Shown one piece after another: positions 8,476-16,858 of a stretch of 48,883 nucleotides of DNA. The DNA lies in assembly GCA_964617565.1 (NCBI GenBank), contig CAZTYH010000016.1:1-48883 (forward strand). The letters are read 5' to 3'. Numbering within the stretch: position 1 is the first letter of the stretch; each line of letters starts with the position of its first letter. Source of the stretch: JAKJGV01 sp964617565 (GTDB lineage: Bacteria > Verrucomicrobiota > Kiritimatiellia > CAIQIC01 > JAGNIJ01). The notes under the pieces were generated by a model. The model was not told the DNA's origin. It worked only from the letters and a program-made list of their open reading frames with translations, and did not search any database. The translations under genes were made by a program, and so were the position numbers.

Positions 8476-8504
8476 TTGTCTTTGTCACACGATAGGGCTA
8501 TAAG
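8476..8504 (+). promoter_or_regulatory. Likely sigma70-type promoter of the exopolysaccharide export block
   Basis: TTGTCT (8476-8481) and TATAAG (8499-8504) are separated by exactly 17 bases. Predicted initiation near 8511 leaves a short leader with a strong GGAGGAGG before the ATG at 8530. A second TATAAT lies at 8433-8438, but its best -35 (TTGACG, 8405-8410) is 22 bases away. Confidence 0.45.
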
Positions 8505-8529
8505 CATATCTCGAGTGGAGGAGGTTCTG

Positions 8530-9138
8530 ATGAAAAGACTTTTTTGTATTTTCTTGCCTGTCCTTTTAATAAGCCTTTGCATGCTTCCCGTTGAGGCTTC
8601 AGCCCAGTCGAAGAAAGCTGCCGCAAAGGCTGCGGCGCCGGAAGCCGGCGCGGTTACCCAGGCTCAGCTTGCGCAGCTCCTGGTGCCGGTGCTTGGGCTT
8701 GCCCGGTTTCTTCCTGCAAACCCCAGCGACCAGCAATGCTTCACGGTGCTGCTGGAAAACTCCATCGTTCCGCAGAATGGATGGGAGCCCGAAAAGATTG
8801 TTACCAAGGCGGACCTGGCGCGCGTGATTGTGCAGGCTCTGAAGAAGCAGGGTGATATCAAGAACCCTGACGACCCGAAAGAATGGATGGATTATCTGAA
8901 AGGATTGGGCATTCCGCTTGATGCCGTCGGCGAGACGGTCTACTACGTGGATCCTCTTGCAGAGCCGGTTGCGCCTCACGTTGTTGTGGCCAAGGTGGAT
9001 CCCCTGACCAAGCGGCATCGTTTCAACCCGATAGACGAAACGCAGTACGGTGTGGACATGGAGTTTATCAATCGCATCATCACGCAATTTGAATTTATTG
9101 CGGGCGAATTCAGGCCGCGCCCGGTGACGCCGGATTGA
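8530..9138 (+). CDS. Secreted SLH-like protein of unknown function
   Basis: A 202-residue protein; ATG 8530 follows GGAGGAGG. A clear signal peptide (MKRLFCIFLPVLLISLC..., cleavage near ASAQS) is followed by a short lysine/alanine stretch. The body contains two stretches resembling degenerate S-layer homology half-repeats: 'TQAQLAQLLVPVLGLARFLP' and, after 'NGWEPEK', 'VTKADLARVIVQALKKQGD'. The rest ('WMDYLKGLGIPLDAVGETV') is not one I can name. It is the first gene of a co-directional run with an outer-membrane barrel, Wzz/BY-kinase and Wza-like lipoprotein, which suggests a periplasmic or surface role in polymer export. That role is inferred only from position. Confidence 0.85.
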   Translation: MKRLFCIFLPVLLISLCMLPVEASAQSKKAAAKAAAPEAGAVTQAQLAQLLVPVLGLARFLPANPSDQQCFTVLLENSIVPQNGWEPEKIVTKADLARVIVQALKKQGDIKNPDDPKEWMDYLKGLGIPLDAVGETVYYVDPLAEPVAPHVVVAKVDPLTKRHRFNPIDETQYGVDMEFINRIITQFEFIAGEFRPRPVTPD

Positions 9139-9190
9139 TATGGGTTAGGTTCATGTACGGTTTCCAGATGGCAATATGGAGGCAAAGAGA

Positions 9191-10381
9191 ATGAAATTGA
9201 TCAAGTGGGTTTGTGTTTTTCTCGTGGCGCTTATGTCGGTTCAGGCCGTGCATGCAGCAGAGGGGGCTCGACCGTATCAGATCCTGAACAGGCTCCGCGT
9301 TGAGTACGACGACAACATCTACCAGGAAACCAGCGACAAGAACAGCAGCTGGAAGATCATTGAAGAAGTTGAACTGAGGGTGAACTTCAGCCTCGACAAC
9401 ACGTTCGTAAGCCTGCGCTATCGTCCATCCTATGTGTACTGGTTCAGCCGTGATCCGGATAAGAGCGACCTCAATCACGACGTTGACCTCATCATCAATC
9501 ATCAATTCACCCCGCGGCTCAGCTTGAGCCTTGTCGAGACGCTGCGGCGCGGTGAGTTGCCGGAACTGATTGACGGCAACGTGACGGTTCGCGAAAGGGA
9601 CGATTTCTGGTATAACACCCTCAACGCCACGTTGGGTTATCGTTTCCGTCCGCAGACCCGGTTGGAAGTGGCTGGGCGTTATGTGCTTCTCCGGTATGAT
9701 GACGACATTGTTTCCAGCACGGAAGATTTCGACCTGTATGTCGCCGGCCTGACGTTGCGGCATCAGTTGGTTCCCGAAACAACGATTCTCGGCGAACTCC
9801 GCGCAGAGCAGGTTGAATACGAGGGGCCGGACCGCGGTTCGAAGAGCCTCTTCTTGGGCGGTGGCCTGGAGCAGATGTTCTCTCCGAACCTGGTCGGCAG
9901 CGCGCGCGGCGGTTACCAGCAGAAGGATTTCAGCGACAGCGAAATTGGAAGCGAAAGCGTCCCTTATGGCGACGTGGCGTTGACCTTCCTTCCCTCGCCG
10001 GCAACCCGTATTACGGCGGGCGCGGGCTTTTCGATGTTCGAGACGGATATGTATCCCTTCGCCAGCCAGGATCGGACCCAGATTTTCGGCAGCTTCGCCT
10101 ATGATATTACGGCGCGCCTGGCGTTTTACCTGAGCGCGGCGTATACGATGAGTGATTATGATGCGGGACAGGTGGTGGAGAAGGACGTGGTAAAGAGCGG
10201 CGAAGACACCTATGTCCAGATGAGCACGCGGGTCACCTATAAAGTGAACCGCTCCAACTGGATTGAAGCCGGTTGGCAGTATACGGACTACGAATCCGGG
10301 GTTCGGACGGTTGCGGGAGATCAATACCGCGCCTCCTTCCAACGGAACCGGGTGGATGTGGGGTGGAAAACCCAGTTCTGA
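9191..10381 (+). CDS. Outer-membrane beta-barrel protein (BBP2-like) of the polysaccharide locus
   Basis: A 396-residue protein. ATG 9191 is chosen over ATG 9176 because GGAGG lies eight bases before it. A signal peptide ends near 'VHAAEG'. The mature chain begins 'LRVEYDDNIYQE', the common first strand of putative beta-barrel porin 2 proteins. It then shows alternating hydrophobic/polar strands with aromatic girdle residues ('FVSLRYRPSYVYWF', 'LNATLGYRFRPQTRLEVAG') and ends in a strand closing on a C-terminal phenylalanine ('RNRVDVGWKTQF'), a BAM-recognition feature. Similar barrels accompany exosortase-linked polysaccharide clusters. It could be the outer-membrane exit or a surface attachment protein. 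Confidence 0.85.
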   Translation: MKLIKWVCVFLVALMSVQAVHAAEGARPYQILNRLRVEYDDNIYQETSDKNSSWKIIEEVELRVNFSLDNTFVSLRYRPSYVYWFSRDPDKSDLNHDVDLIINHQFTPRLSLSLVETLRRGELPELIDGNVTVRERDDFWYNTLNATLGYRFRPQTRLEVAGRYVLLRYDDDIVSSTEDFDLYVAGLTLRHQLVPETTILGELRAEQVEYEGPDRGSKSLFLGGGLEQMFSPNLVGSARGGYQQKDFSDSEIGSESVPYGDVALTFLPSPATRITAGAGFSMFETDMYPFASQDRTQIFGSFAYDITARLAFYLSAAYTMSDYDAGQVVEKDVVKSGEDTYVQMSTRVTYKVNRSNWIEAGWQYTDYESGVRTVAGDQYRASFQRNRVDVGWKTQF

Positions 10382-10482
10382 GGTCCGGAAAAACACCGCA
10401 CTTCGCGCTGGCGCAATGGCCGGCAATTCGTTACATACGTGAGGCTGTCGGCAAGGTGTAAGGCTTTGTCGGCTTCACGTGG

Positions 10483-10496
10483 ATGGGTTAACCCAT
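10483..10496. promoter_or_regulatory. 14-bp palindrome overlapping the start codon of the Wzz/BY-kinase gene
   Basis: ATGGGTTAACCCAT is perfectly self-complementary, and its last two bases are the first two of the ATG at 10495. No good Shine-Dalgarno precedes this start, so the site may matter for initiation or as an operator. It may also be chance. Confidence 0.35.
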
Positions 10497-12621
10497 GGAA
10501 CAACAACCAGCAGCAGACAGTGGAGGCCTGCATTTCCTCGATTATTGGCGCGTTATTCGTTCGAGGAAGGAGGTCATCCTTGCCGTCCTTCTGCTCGTCG
10601 TCGTAACGGGGACGGCGTTTACGCTGACCTTGCCGAAGAAGTACATGGCGGATGCACGGATACTCGTGCGCGACGACAGCCTGGATGTGGACGTATTCGA
10701 ACGCCAGATGCCGCAGGCCTACAATCCCTTTTTTCTGCGAACGCAATACGAAGTCATTCAGTCGCGACAGATCCTGTACCAGGTTATTAACAATCTGAAC
10801 CTGCAACAGGTCTGGGGCGAAGAGCTCAGCGATGACGGCGTTCCTCTAACCCGCGAAATGGCCTACGAACTTCTTTCCCGAAGCATCAAGGTCGAGCAAT
10901 ACCGTGATACGAGTCTAATTGCGGTTCAGGTCCGGCGCGAAGATCCGGTCGAGGCAGCGCGTATTGCGAATGAGGTCGCCGTGGTTTATCGAGATCAACG
11001 CCTCTCGCTAAAGCGACGCGAATTGAAGCGCGCCATCGAGGCGTTGGAGAGCGAGCTGCAGAAGCAACAGGAAAAAGTCGAGAAGGCCGAGAACGAGCTT
11101 GAGCGCATTCGCCAGGATCTCGGTGTTTCAGTTCTTGCACAAGGCATCCGGGCAGACAAGATACGCCTCTCCCAGATGGAAGCAGACCGCATTGCAGCCC
11201 GCGTGGACATGCTGGTTCGGAAGGCTCAATTGGATCAATTGGCCGGCTTGACGGGTGACGAGCTCATGAACGCCTCTTCCTACATCGTCAACGACCAGGC
11301 CCTGCAGGCTGTACGCGCGCAACTCGTGGATTCGGAGGTAGCGCTCAAGTTGCTGTTGGAGAACTACGGGGTCAATCATCCGGAAGTGCGGCGCATGCAG
11401 GCCGGCGTGGACGAGTTGAGGAAGAAACTTTCGGATGCCTTGAATGGCATGAAGATTGGTCTCCAGGCGAATTATGAAGTTTCACTTCAGCGATATGAGG
11501 CGCTGGAAAAAGAGCTCGAAACGGCGCGACGAAGCGATATTGAAGCCGAGCGCGAAAGGTTTTTGCCGTTCGATAAAGCCGAGCGTGAGGTGAATGTGCA
11601 GCGCCAGATCCTGGACGCGCTGCGCGCAAGAATCGCGCAGGAAGGTATCGCGGTTGAGGTTCCTCGCACGCCCGTCGAAATCGTTGACCCCGCCGAACCG
11701 CCGACAAGGCCGGTAAGTCCGAATCTTTTCCTGAACATCTTTTTAAGCGTATTCCTCGGGCTGGCGGCGGGGGTTGGGTTGGCCTACTTCATTGAATACC
11801 TGGATACGTCGGTCAAGACGGTGGATGATATCGAAAGGTATTTAGGCTTGTCCGTCCTCGGCATTATCCCGCAGAAGGTGCGGCCATTGACAGAGGAGGG
11901 ACCGGAGAGCCCGCATGCCGAAGCTTACCGGGTGCTCAAGACCAACCTGCAGTTCGCCAACAAGGGCGTAAGCGGCGGCGCGTATGCGCTGGTCAGCGGT
12001 GGCGTGGGCGAAGGTAAATCCACCACGCTGTTCAATCTTGCATATGTGTGTGCGCAATTGGGCGACAAGGTTCTGATTGTGGACTCCGACTTGCGGCGGC
12101 CGGTTCAACACCGGATTCTCGGCGTGTCCAATCGCTTCGGACTCACAAACGTGCTCATGCGCGATGTACCGATTGAAGAAACCATTAAAACAACGAGCGT
12201 TCCCAATCTTCACTTCCTGCCCAGTGGAAAATTGCCGCGCACATCGCTGGGTTTGCTGGACTCCCAGCGCATGCGTGAGTTGGTGAAAAATCTCAAGGCG
12301 CGTTATGACTATGTGTTTTTCGATTCCCCGCCGATCATGGGCGTGACGGATGCCTCGATCCTGGCGAGTGAAGTGGATGGCGTTCTGTTGGTCGTGCAGT
12401 ACAGGAAGTACCCGAAGATCATTACATCGCGTGCCAAGCGTATGATCGAAAACGTGGGCGGCAACGTGCTGGGGGTGGTGTTGAACAACATCAACATCAT
12501 GCGCGACGATTATTATTACTACTATCATTCCTATTATTCGCAGTATTATCGGTCGGACGAGTCGAAGCCGCCGGAAGAGCTGGCCGATGCTTCGACGCGA
12601 AAGAAGAAGGATGCTTTGTGA
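10495..12621 (+). CDS. Polysaccharide co-polymerase fused to BY-type tyrosine kinase (Wzz/Wzc-like)
   Basis: A 708-residue inner-membrane protein. A Wzz domain has a first membrane segment at about 27-47 and a second at about 410-430. Between them lie long coiled coils ('LESELQKQQEKVEKAENELE'), and the usual proline-rich segment precedes the second segment ('PVEIVDPAEPPTRPVSPN'). The cytoplasmic kinase has Walker A 'SGGVGEGKSTT' (about 500-510), Walker A' 'VLIVDSDLRRP' and Walker B 'YDYVFFDSPP'. The C-terminus carries a cluster of nine tyrosines in fifteen residues (about 672-688, 'YYYYYHSYYSQYY') for autophosphorylation. The family sets chain length and gates export together with Wza. The downstream Wza-like gene starts within 20 bases. 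Confidence 0.96.
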   Translation: MEQQPAADSGGLHFLDYWRVIRSRKEVILAVLLLVVVTGTAFTLTLPKKYMADARILVRDDSLDVDVFERQMPQAYNPFFLRTQYEVIQSRQILYQVINNLNLQQVWGEELSDDGVPLTREMAYELLSRSIKVEQYRDTSLIAVQVRREDPVEAARIANEVAVVYRDQRLSLKRRELKRAIEALESELQKQQEKVEKAENELERIRQDLGVSVLAQGIRADKIRLSQMEADRIAARVDMLVRKAQLDQLAGLTGDELMNASSYIVNDQALQAVRAQLVDSEVALKLLLENYGVNHPEVRRMQAGVDELRKKLSDALNGMKIGLQANYEVSLQRYEALEKELETARRSDIEAERERFLPFDKAEREVNVQRQILDALRARIAQEGIAVEVPRTPVEIVDPAEPPTRPVSPNLFLNIFLSVFLGLAAGVGLAYFIEYLDTSVKTVDDIERYLGLSVLGIIPQKVRPLTEEGPESPHAEAYRVLKTNLQFANKGVSGGAYALVSGGVGEGKSTTLFNLAYVCAQLGDKVLIVDSDLRRPVQHRILGVSNRFGLTNVLMRDVPIEETIKTTSVPNLHFLPSGKLPRTSLGLLDSQRMRELVKNLKARYDYVFFDSPPIMGVTDASILASEVDGVLLVVQYRKYPKIITSRAKRMIENVGGNVLGVVLNNINIMRDDYYYYYHSYYSQYYRSDESKPPEELADASTRKKKDAL

Positions 12622-12638
12622 CGAGGTGGACAGTGCGA

Positions 12639-13529
12639 ATGCGGTATTTCAGGCTTCTTGTAGTGGTTGGACTGGCTTCGACCGTGGCGCTTACGGGGTG
12701 CAGGTCATTGCAGCGCCGCGTACAGAGCCGTTATCGTTATCCGCCCCCGAAGTCTTTCTACGAATCCACTGCCGCTCAACAGAAAGCGGCCACGGCCGAA
12801 GCGCCTGTTCAGAGCCCTGCAAAGAGTGATGCAGCCGCTGCGGCGCCGCGCCCCGCGACGGTTCAGCCGGCGTCCGCCCGGCCTGCTGCGCGTCCCGCCG
12901 CCGCAACGGCTTCGACTGTAGAGCCTGCGGCCTCGCCTGCTGTAGCGCCCGTTCCGCGATTGGAGCCGGCGCCGCGACCGCAACCACCAAGGCCTGCCGC
13001 ATCGCCTGCCCCAGCGCCAGCATCCGACGAATCGTCTGCCGCGGTTTACCGGTTGAAAGAGGGGGATCCCGTGATCGTTTATCTGCGGGGCATTCCCGGG
13101 GTGCCGGGTGGCGAGCAGATAATCGAAAATATCGTCAACGAAGCGGGGCAAATTCAATTGCCGTATATCGCCAGTGTCAGCGTTGGCGGCAAAACAACAA
13201 CCGAGGCGGGCGAGACCATCCGTCGCGCATATATTGATCAGCAAATTTACCGGACACTTACGGTCAACGTGGCCGTGCCCGCGCGCAGTTATTATATCAG
13301 GGGCGAGGTCCGGCAGCCGGGCAGGTTTCCTCTTGTCGGAAGCGTTACCCTTCTTCAGGCCATTGCGGCCGCCGGCGGTTACTCGGAGTTCGCCAATCGC
13401 CGCAACGTCGAAGTCTTGCGTGGAGAAAAGCGGATTCCGGTTAACATGCAGGCCATCGAACGATCGCCAGACCAGGATCGTCCAGTGGAGCCCGGCGATG
13501 TGATCATCGTAAACAGGAGCTTTTTCTAG
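12639..13529 (+). CDS. Wza-like polysaccharide export lipoprotein with long Pro/Ala linker
   Basis: A 296-residue protein from ATG 12639, preceded by GAGGTGG; a GTG at 12618 overlapping the previous stop is an alternative. A type II signal ends in the lipobox 'VALTGC' with Cys21. Residues about 45-135 are almost entirely Pro, Ala, Arg, Ser and Val, an unusually long low-complexity linker. The C-terminal half has the poly-export entry ('VYRLKEGDPVIVYLRGIPG') followed by one SLBB-type repeat ('YYIRGEVRQPGRFPLVG', 'LLQAIAAAGGYSEFA'). Such proteins form the periplasmic/outer-membrane channel paired with the kinase upstream. The C-terminal membrane-spanning helix of E. coli Wza is not evident, so the barrel at 9191 may supply the exit. 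Confidence 0.92.
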   Translation: MRYFRLLVVVGLASTVALTGCRSLQRRVQSRYRYPPPKSFYESTAAQQKAATAEAPVQSPAKSDAAAAAPRPATVQPASARPAARPAAATASTVEPAASPAVAPVPRLEPAPRPQPPRPAASPAPAPASDESSAAVYRLKEGDPVIVYLRGIPGVPGGEQIIENIVNEAGQIQLPYIASVSVGGKTTTEAGETIRRAYIDQQIYRTLTVNVAVPARSYYIRGEVRQPGRFPLVGSVTLLQAIAAAGGYSEFANRRNVEVLRGEKRIPVNMQAIERSPDQDRPVEPGDVIIVNRSFF

Positions 13530-13530
13530 T

Positions 13531-15477
13531 TTGGATTTCGATCCCGGCAATTCCGAAAAAAGCCGTGGCGTGCGAAGGCGAAAAAGACACACCTTGCCTC
13601 TGACGCTTCGACGGACCGTATATGAATGGATAGCCATTTTTTTCCTTCTGGCTTCGCCGGTCATCGGGATATTCCTGTTCGGGGCGGTGCGTATCTGGTC
13701 CATCGGGCCTCTCATGTTCCTGTCTTTTGCCGGGGCCGCAATGTGTTTTGCCCGGCCGCTTTTTGTGCCTGAATTGCGAAGCCTTAAAGCGCCCGTGAGC
13801 GGCTGGTGGTGGCTGCTGTTGCTTGCCTACAGCATGGCGATGAGTTTCCGCTCCGTGGTCCCTTACGAGTCCAAGATCGAGCTGCTGAAGATACTCAGTT
13901 ATGTGGCGGCATACTGGGCATGGACGGATCTGGCGGGTCGGCCCGGTCGGTGGAAAGGGCTCCTTGGGATATTCATTTTTGCCGTGTCGCTCATTGCGTG
14001 GTATGCGGTGATCCAGCATTGCCATGGGTCCAACAGGGTCTTGAATCTTGAGCGTCCGGAGCAGTACGGGATGCGGGCGAGCGGTACCTATTTCTGCCCG
14101 AATCATTTCGCCCACCTGATCGAATTGGTAATTCCTGTATGTCTCGCGTTGGTGTGGTTGCCCGCTGCCGGCTTTCCGCTGCGGATGCTGGCAGGCTATG
14201 GCCTGGTCCTGTGCCTGCCGGTCATGTATCTCACACAGTCGCGAAGCGGTTGGATCGGAACGGCTGTCGGTCTCTCCATAACGGCGCTGGCGATTGCCTG
14301 GCGGCGAAGCCGCCGCGCTTTTGTGATCATGTTGTTGCTCATTCCTCTTCTGGGCGGTGCGCTCGCGGGCGGGCTGTGGACCTTTTCTCCGATGGTACGC
14401 ATGCGTGTGAAGGGCGCGTTGCTTTCCAGCCCGGATGGGGCGGTGCAGAGCAGGCTCCAGATGTGGAAAGATACGATCGCCATGATCAGGGACAACCCGT
14501 GGCTTGGCTCCGGACCGGGGACCTATGTCTGGTCGCATTCGGCGTACAAGCAATGGGATGAGCAATTGCTGGTCAACTATGCGCACAATGAATATCTGCA
14601 TACCATGGCCGATTACGGGCTGATTGGATTTGTTCTTTTCGTGGCTGGGACATGCTGGCTCGTGGGGAAACTGTTTTTGCGGATTCGCCGTGTGGAGCGG
14701 GACAAGGATGCCTGTCTCATAGCCGCACTCCTCGGGTGTATTGCGGCCAGCCTTGCGCACGCGTTTTTTGACTTCAATTTCCACCTGTATTCCAACAACC
14801 ACTTCCTGGTCCTCGTGGCCGGGGTCCTGATGGCGGCTCTTTATTCTTCAGCCGTGCTGAAGGCAAAACCCCTGAGTGCCGGAAGCGCCCGATTGATCTT
14901 TGGTGGCGTCACGCTGGTGCTGCTGGTTTTCGCCCTTGTGACTGCGCAGGTTTTCTTCTCCTATGGTTTTCATTTGCTGGGCGAACAACGGCGAGAGAAT
15001 CTTGAATTGGATGAAGCGGAAGGGCTTTTTCAGCGCGCGCGGCGAATTGATTCCGCGAACTGGCGTCCCTATCTGGGACTCGCACATATTTACCAGACCC
15101 GTAGTTTCTGGGACCTGGATACGGATGCCAAGCGCGAAGATGCGCAGAAAGCCCTGTTGCTGTACGAACAAGCGCTGGAACGAAATCCGCTTGATGCCGA
15201 AGCGTTGTTCGGGCTTGCCAAGGTTTACAACACAATCGGCGACGCGGAGCGGGCCCTCGAATATATGCAGCAGGCCGTTCGGAAAAACCCGAGCCACGTG
15301 TTCTATCACAGCCACCTGGGCCTGCAATTGAGGCGGATGGGACGGTACGAGGAGGCTCTGGCCGTGTTCAGCGACGCCGCAACCCGCTGGAATACGGACA
15401 TGATAAGAATCAATGTCCAATTCCTCAAGGAAAGAGTCGCAGAGTTGAAAAACGAGAGGAAGCCGGTTGCGGAGTGA
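13531..15477 (+). CDS. O-antigen ligase/polymerase family membrane protein with C-terminal TPRs
   Basis: A 648-residue protein. The only reasonable early start is TTG 13531, two bases after the previous stop and preceded by CAGGAG. About eleven membrane segments cover about 30-480. The large periplasmic loop has the Wzy_C signature around 'RDNPWLGSGPGTYVW' and 'YAHNEYLHTMADYGLIGF'. After the last membrane segment, about 490-640 folds as tetratricopeptide repeats ('AEGLFQRARRID', 'ALLLYEQALERNPLDAEALF', 'ALEYMQQAVRKNPSH'). The family transfers or polymerises lipid-linked glycans in the periplasm; TPR tails may dock partners. A second Wzy/WaaL-like protein lies at 24326, so one may be polymerase and one ligase. 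Confidence 0.93.
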   Translation: MDFDPGNSEKSRGVRRRKRHTLPLTLRRTVYEWIAIFFLLASPVIGIFLFGAVRIWSIGPLMFLSFAGAAMCFARPLFVPELRSLKAPVSGWWWLLLLAYSMAMSFRSVVPYESKIELLKILSYVAAYWAWTDLAGRPGRWKGLLGIFIFAVSLIAWYAVIQHCHGSNRVLNLERPEQYGMRASGTYFCPNHFAHLIELVIPVCLALVWLPAAGFPLRMLAGYGLVLCLPVMYLTQSRSGWIGTAVGLSITALAIAWRRSRRAFVIMLLLIPLLGGALAGGLWTFSPMVRMRVKGALLSSPDGAVQSRLQMWKDTIAMIRDNPWLGSGPGTYVWSHSAYKQWDEQLLVNYAHNEYLHTMADYGLIGFVLFVAGTCWLVGKLFLRIRRVERDKDACLIAALLGCIAASLAHAFFDFNFHLYSNNHFLVLVAGVLMAALYSSAVLKAKPLSAGSARLIFGGVTLVLLVFALVTAQVFFSYGFHLLGEQRRENLELDEAEGLFQRARRIDSANWRPYLGLAHIYQTRSFWDLDTDAKREDAQKALLLYEQALERNPLDAEALFGLAKVYNTIGDAERALEYMQQAVRKNPSHVFYHSHLGLQLRRMGRYEEALAVFSDAATRWNTDMIRINVQFLKERVAELKNERKPVAE

Positions 15478-15544
15478 TAGGATTTCCGCATCGGTGTCTT
15501 TACAAAAAGGCGCCGATTATCATATAAGTCTTGTGGAGACACGC

Positions 15545-16180
15545 ATGATATTGCGCCTTCGAAACAGCCGTGTTGCGTTTACGTTGATCGAGCTTCTTGT
15601 CGTCATTGCCATTATCGCCATTCTTGCCGGGTTGCTTCTGCCGGCCATTACGCGCGCCCGCGAACGCGGCAGGCAAATTCGTTGCGCGGCCAATGTAAAG
15701 CAGGTCGCGGCCGGGCTGCTGATGTTTGCAAACGACAATCGGCGCCGCCTGCCTTCGCCGACGAGCGAATACACGATCGGCGGGAAAACGGCCGGGGGTG
15801 TCGCTGCGGAAGCGCGGCCGCTGTTCAGGTATCTTCCCGACGCGCCCCTGTTTCAGTGTCCGTCCGACCGTGGCGGATCGCGCGACAATCTCAACAATGC
15901 CTTTGACGAACGCGGGTCAAGTTACTGTTTTCCGAGAACAGACCAGGCGGGCATCTCGAATGCCGCCAATGCGCTGATCACATCCTTCGTCTATGCCTCA
16001 AAGAAGGTGATCGTGTTTGAGCCGCCCTTCTTCGAGGGCGCGCCTGAAACCGATTTCCGGAACCAGTGGCACAGCTCCCAGAAGGCGAGCGTGCTGGGGT
16101 TCCTTGACGGACACACCGAGTTTCTCGTGTCCTCCAATTATTCCGGCGGGGTAAATCCCGTTACCCAGGTTTATTACTGA
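15545..16180 (+). CDS. Type II secretion-like pseudopilin with H-x(n)-DG C-terminal signature
   Basis: A 211-residue protein from ATG 15545, preceded by GTGGAG. The prepilin leader is 'MILRLRNSRVAFTLIELLVV', with the cleavage/methylation motif A-FTLIE and then a hydrophobic helix. The C-terminal part has 'WHSSQKASVLGFLDGHTEF'. This matches the H-X9-DG element of PVC-type pseudopilins, but with eleven residues between His and Asp instead of nine. These proteins are numerous in Planctomycetes, Verrucomicrobia and Lentisphaerae, and their function is largely unknown. It sits between the polymerase and the regulator, without other pilus genes, so it presumably uses machinery encoded elsewhere. 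Confidence 0.93.
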   Translation: MILRLRNSRVAFTLIELLVVIAIIAILAGLLLPAITRARERGRQIRCAANVKQVAAGLLMFANDNRRRLPSPTSEYTIGGKTAGGVAAEARPLFRYLPDAPLFQCPSDRGGSRDNLNNAFDERGSSYCFPRTDQAGISNAANALITSFVYASKKVIVFEPPFFEGAPETDFRNQWHSSQKASVLGFLDGHTEFLVSSNYSGGVNPVTQVYY

Positions 16181-16245
16181 CCGCCCCGCGCGCGCGGTTT
16201 CCCCCGCCTCTTTTCTTCTTTACACCAGCGCTGGTTATCCACTAT

Positions 16246-16263
16246 GTTCAAAACGTATTGAAC
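16246..16263. promoter_or_regulatory. Near-perfect palindrome upstream of the GbsR/MarR-type regulator
   Basis: GTTCAAAACGTATTGAAC pairs at 16 of 18 positions. It lies 92 bases before the regulator ATG, in a region of about 170 bases without genes. The size fits a winged-helix dimer and suggests autoregulation or control of the flanking polysaccharide genes. Confidence 0.5.
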
Positions 16264-16354
16264 GCAATGTGTACCATCCGCGGGGAAGTGACGGGGACGA
16301 AGTCTGCCTCCGGACTGTGATCAAGGGGTGGGTGTTGCCCGGGAGTAAATAATC

Positions 16355-16858
16355 ATGAATACTGAAACGCAGGAGATTCGCCGCCGCTTTGTTGAGGAGG
16401 GCGGGCATTTGACGCAATCGCTGGGAGGCGGTCGTGTGCTGGGGCAGATTTTCGCGTATATTTACTTCAGCCCGGAGCCGCAATCGCTGGATGATCTGAC
16501 GCGGGGTCTTCATATCAGCAAGGGCAGCGCAAGCATGACGGTGCGTCAGCTTGAGCAATGGGGCGCGCTCAGGCGGGTCTGGATCAAGGGAGATCGCAAG
16601 GATTATTATGAAGCGACGGACAAGTTGGGTTATGTTGTGCGACGGGCTTTCATGGATGTGATTGGGCGAAAGATGGAGGCGTCCGATGATCTGCTGGACG
16701 AGGCGGAAAAAACGTTGAAGTCGGCGAAAAACGGCCGGGCCGTGACAGGCGCTGAAATGGAATTCATGCGTCAACGCGTCGCCCGGTTGCGGTTGTTTCG
16801 CACACGCGCCCAGCGCGTCTGGAATAGTTCGTTGTTGAAGTTACTGCTGCGGAAATGA
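16355..16858 (+). CDS. GbsR/MarR-type winged-helix transcriptional regulator
   Basis: A 167-residue protein. The N-terminal 'RRFVEEGGHLTQSLGGGRVL' and 'GQIFAYIYFSPEPQSLDDL' match the GbsR subgroup of MarR-like regulators. The recognition helix lies about 55-70 ('LHISKGSASMTVRQLEQWGA'), followed by a wing ('RVWIKGDRKDYYEAT') and a long C-terminal helix for dimerisation. No effector domain is visible. It separates the export block from the sugar and assembly block and is a reasonable controller of one or both. The palindrome at 16246-16263 is its candidate operator. Confidence 0.9.
   Translation: MNTETQEIRRRFVEEGGHLTQSLGGGRVLGQIFAYIYFSPEPQSLDDLTRGLHISKGSASMTVRQLEQWGALRRVWIKGDRKDYYEATDKLGYVVRRAFMDVIGRKMEASDDLLDEAEKTLKSAKNGRAVTGAEMEFMRQRVARLRLFRTRAQRVWNSSLLKLLLRK

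Noticed and set aside
8307..8582. Upstream extension of RNase HIII by 92 codons
   Set aside because: The extension has no similarity to RNase HIII N-termini, and it covers the promoter, signal-peptide start and ribosome-binding site of the divergent gene.
9110..10426. 438-codon minus-strand frame opposite the outer-membrane barrel gene
   Set aside because: The plus-strand gene has a signal peptide, barrel pattern and ribosome-binding site; the antisense frame has no recognisable motifs.
13504..14802. 432-codon minus-strand frame opposite the O-antigen ligase gene
   Set aside because: Composition (His, Pro, Arg, Gln rich) and full overlap with a clear membrane protein mark it as a shadow.
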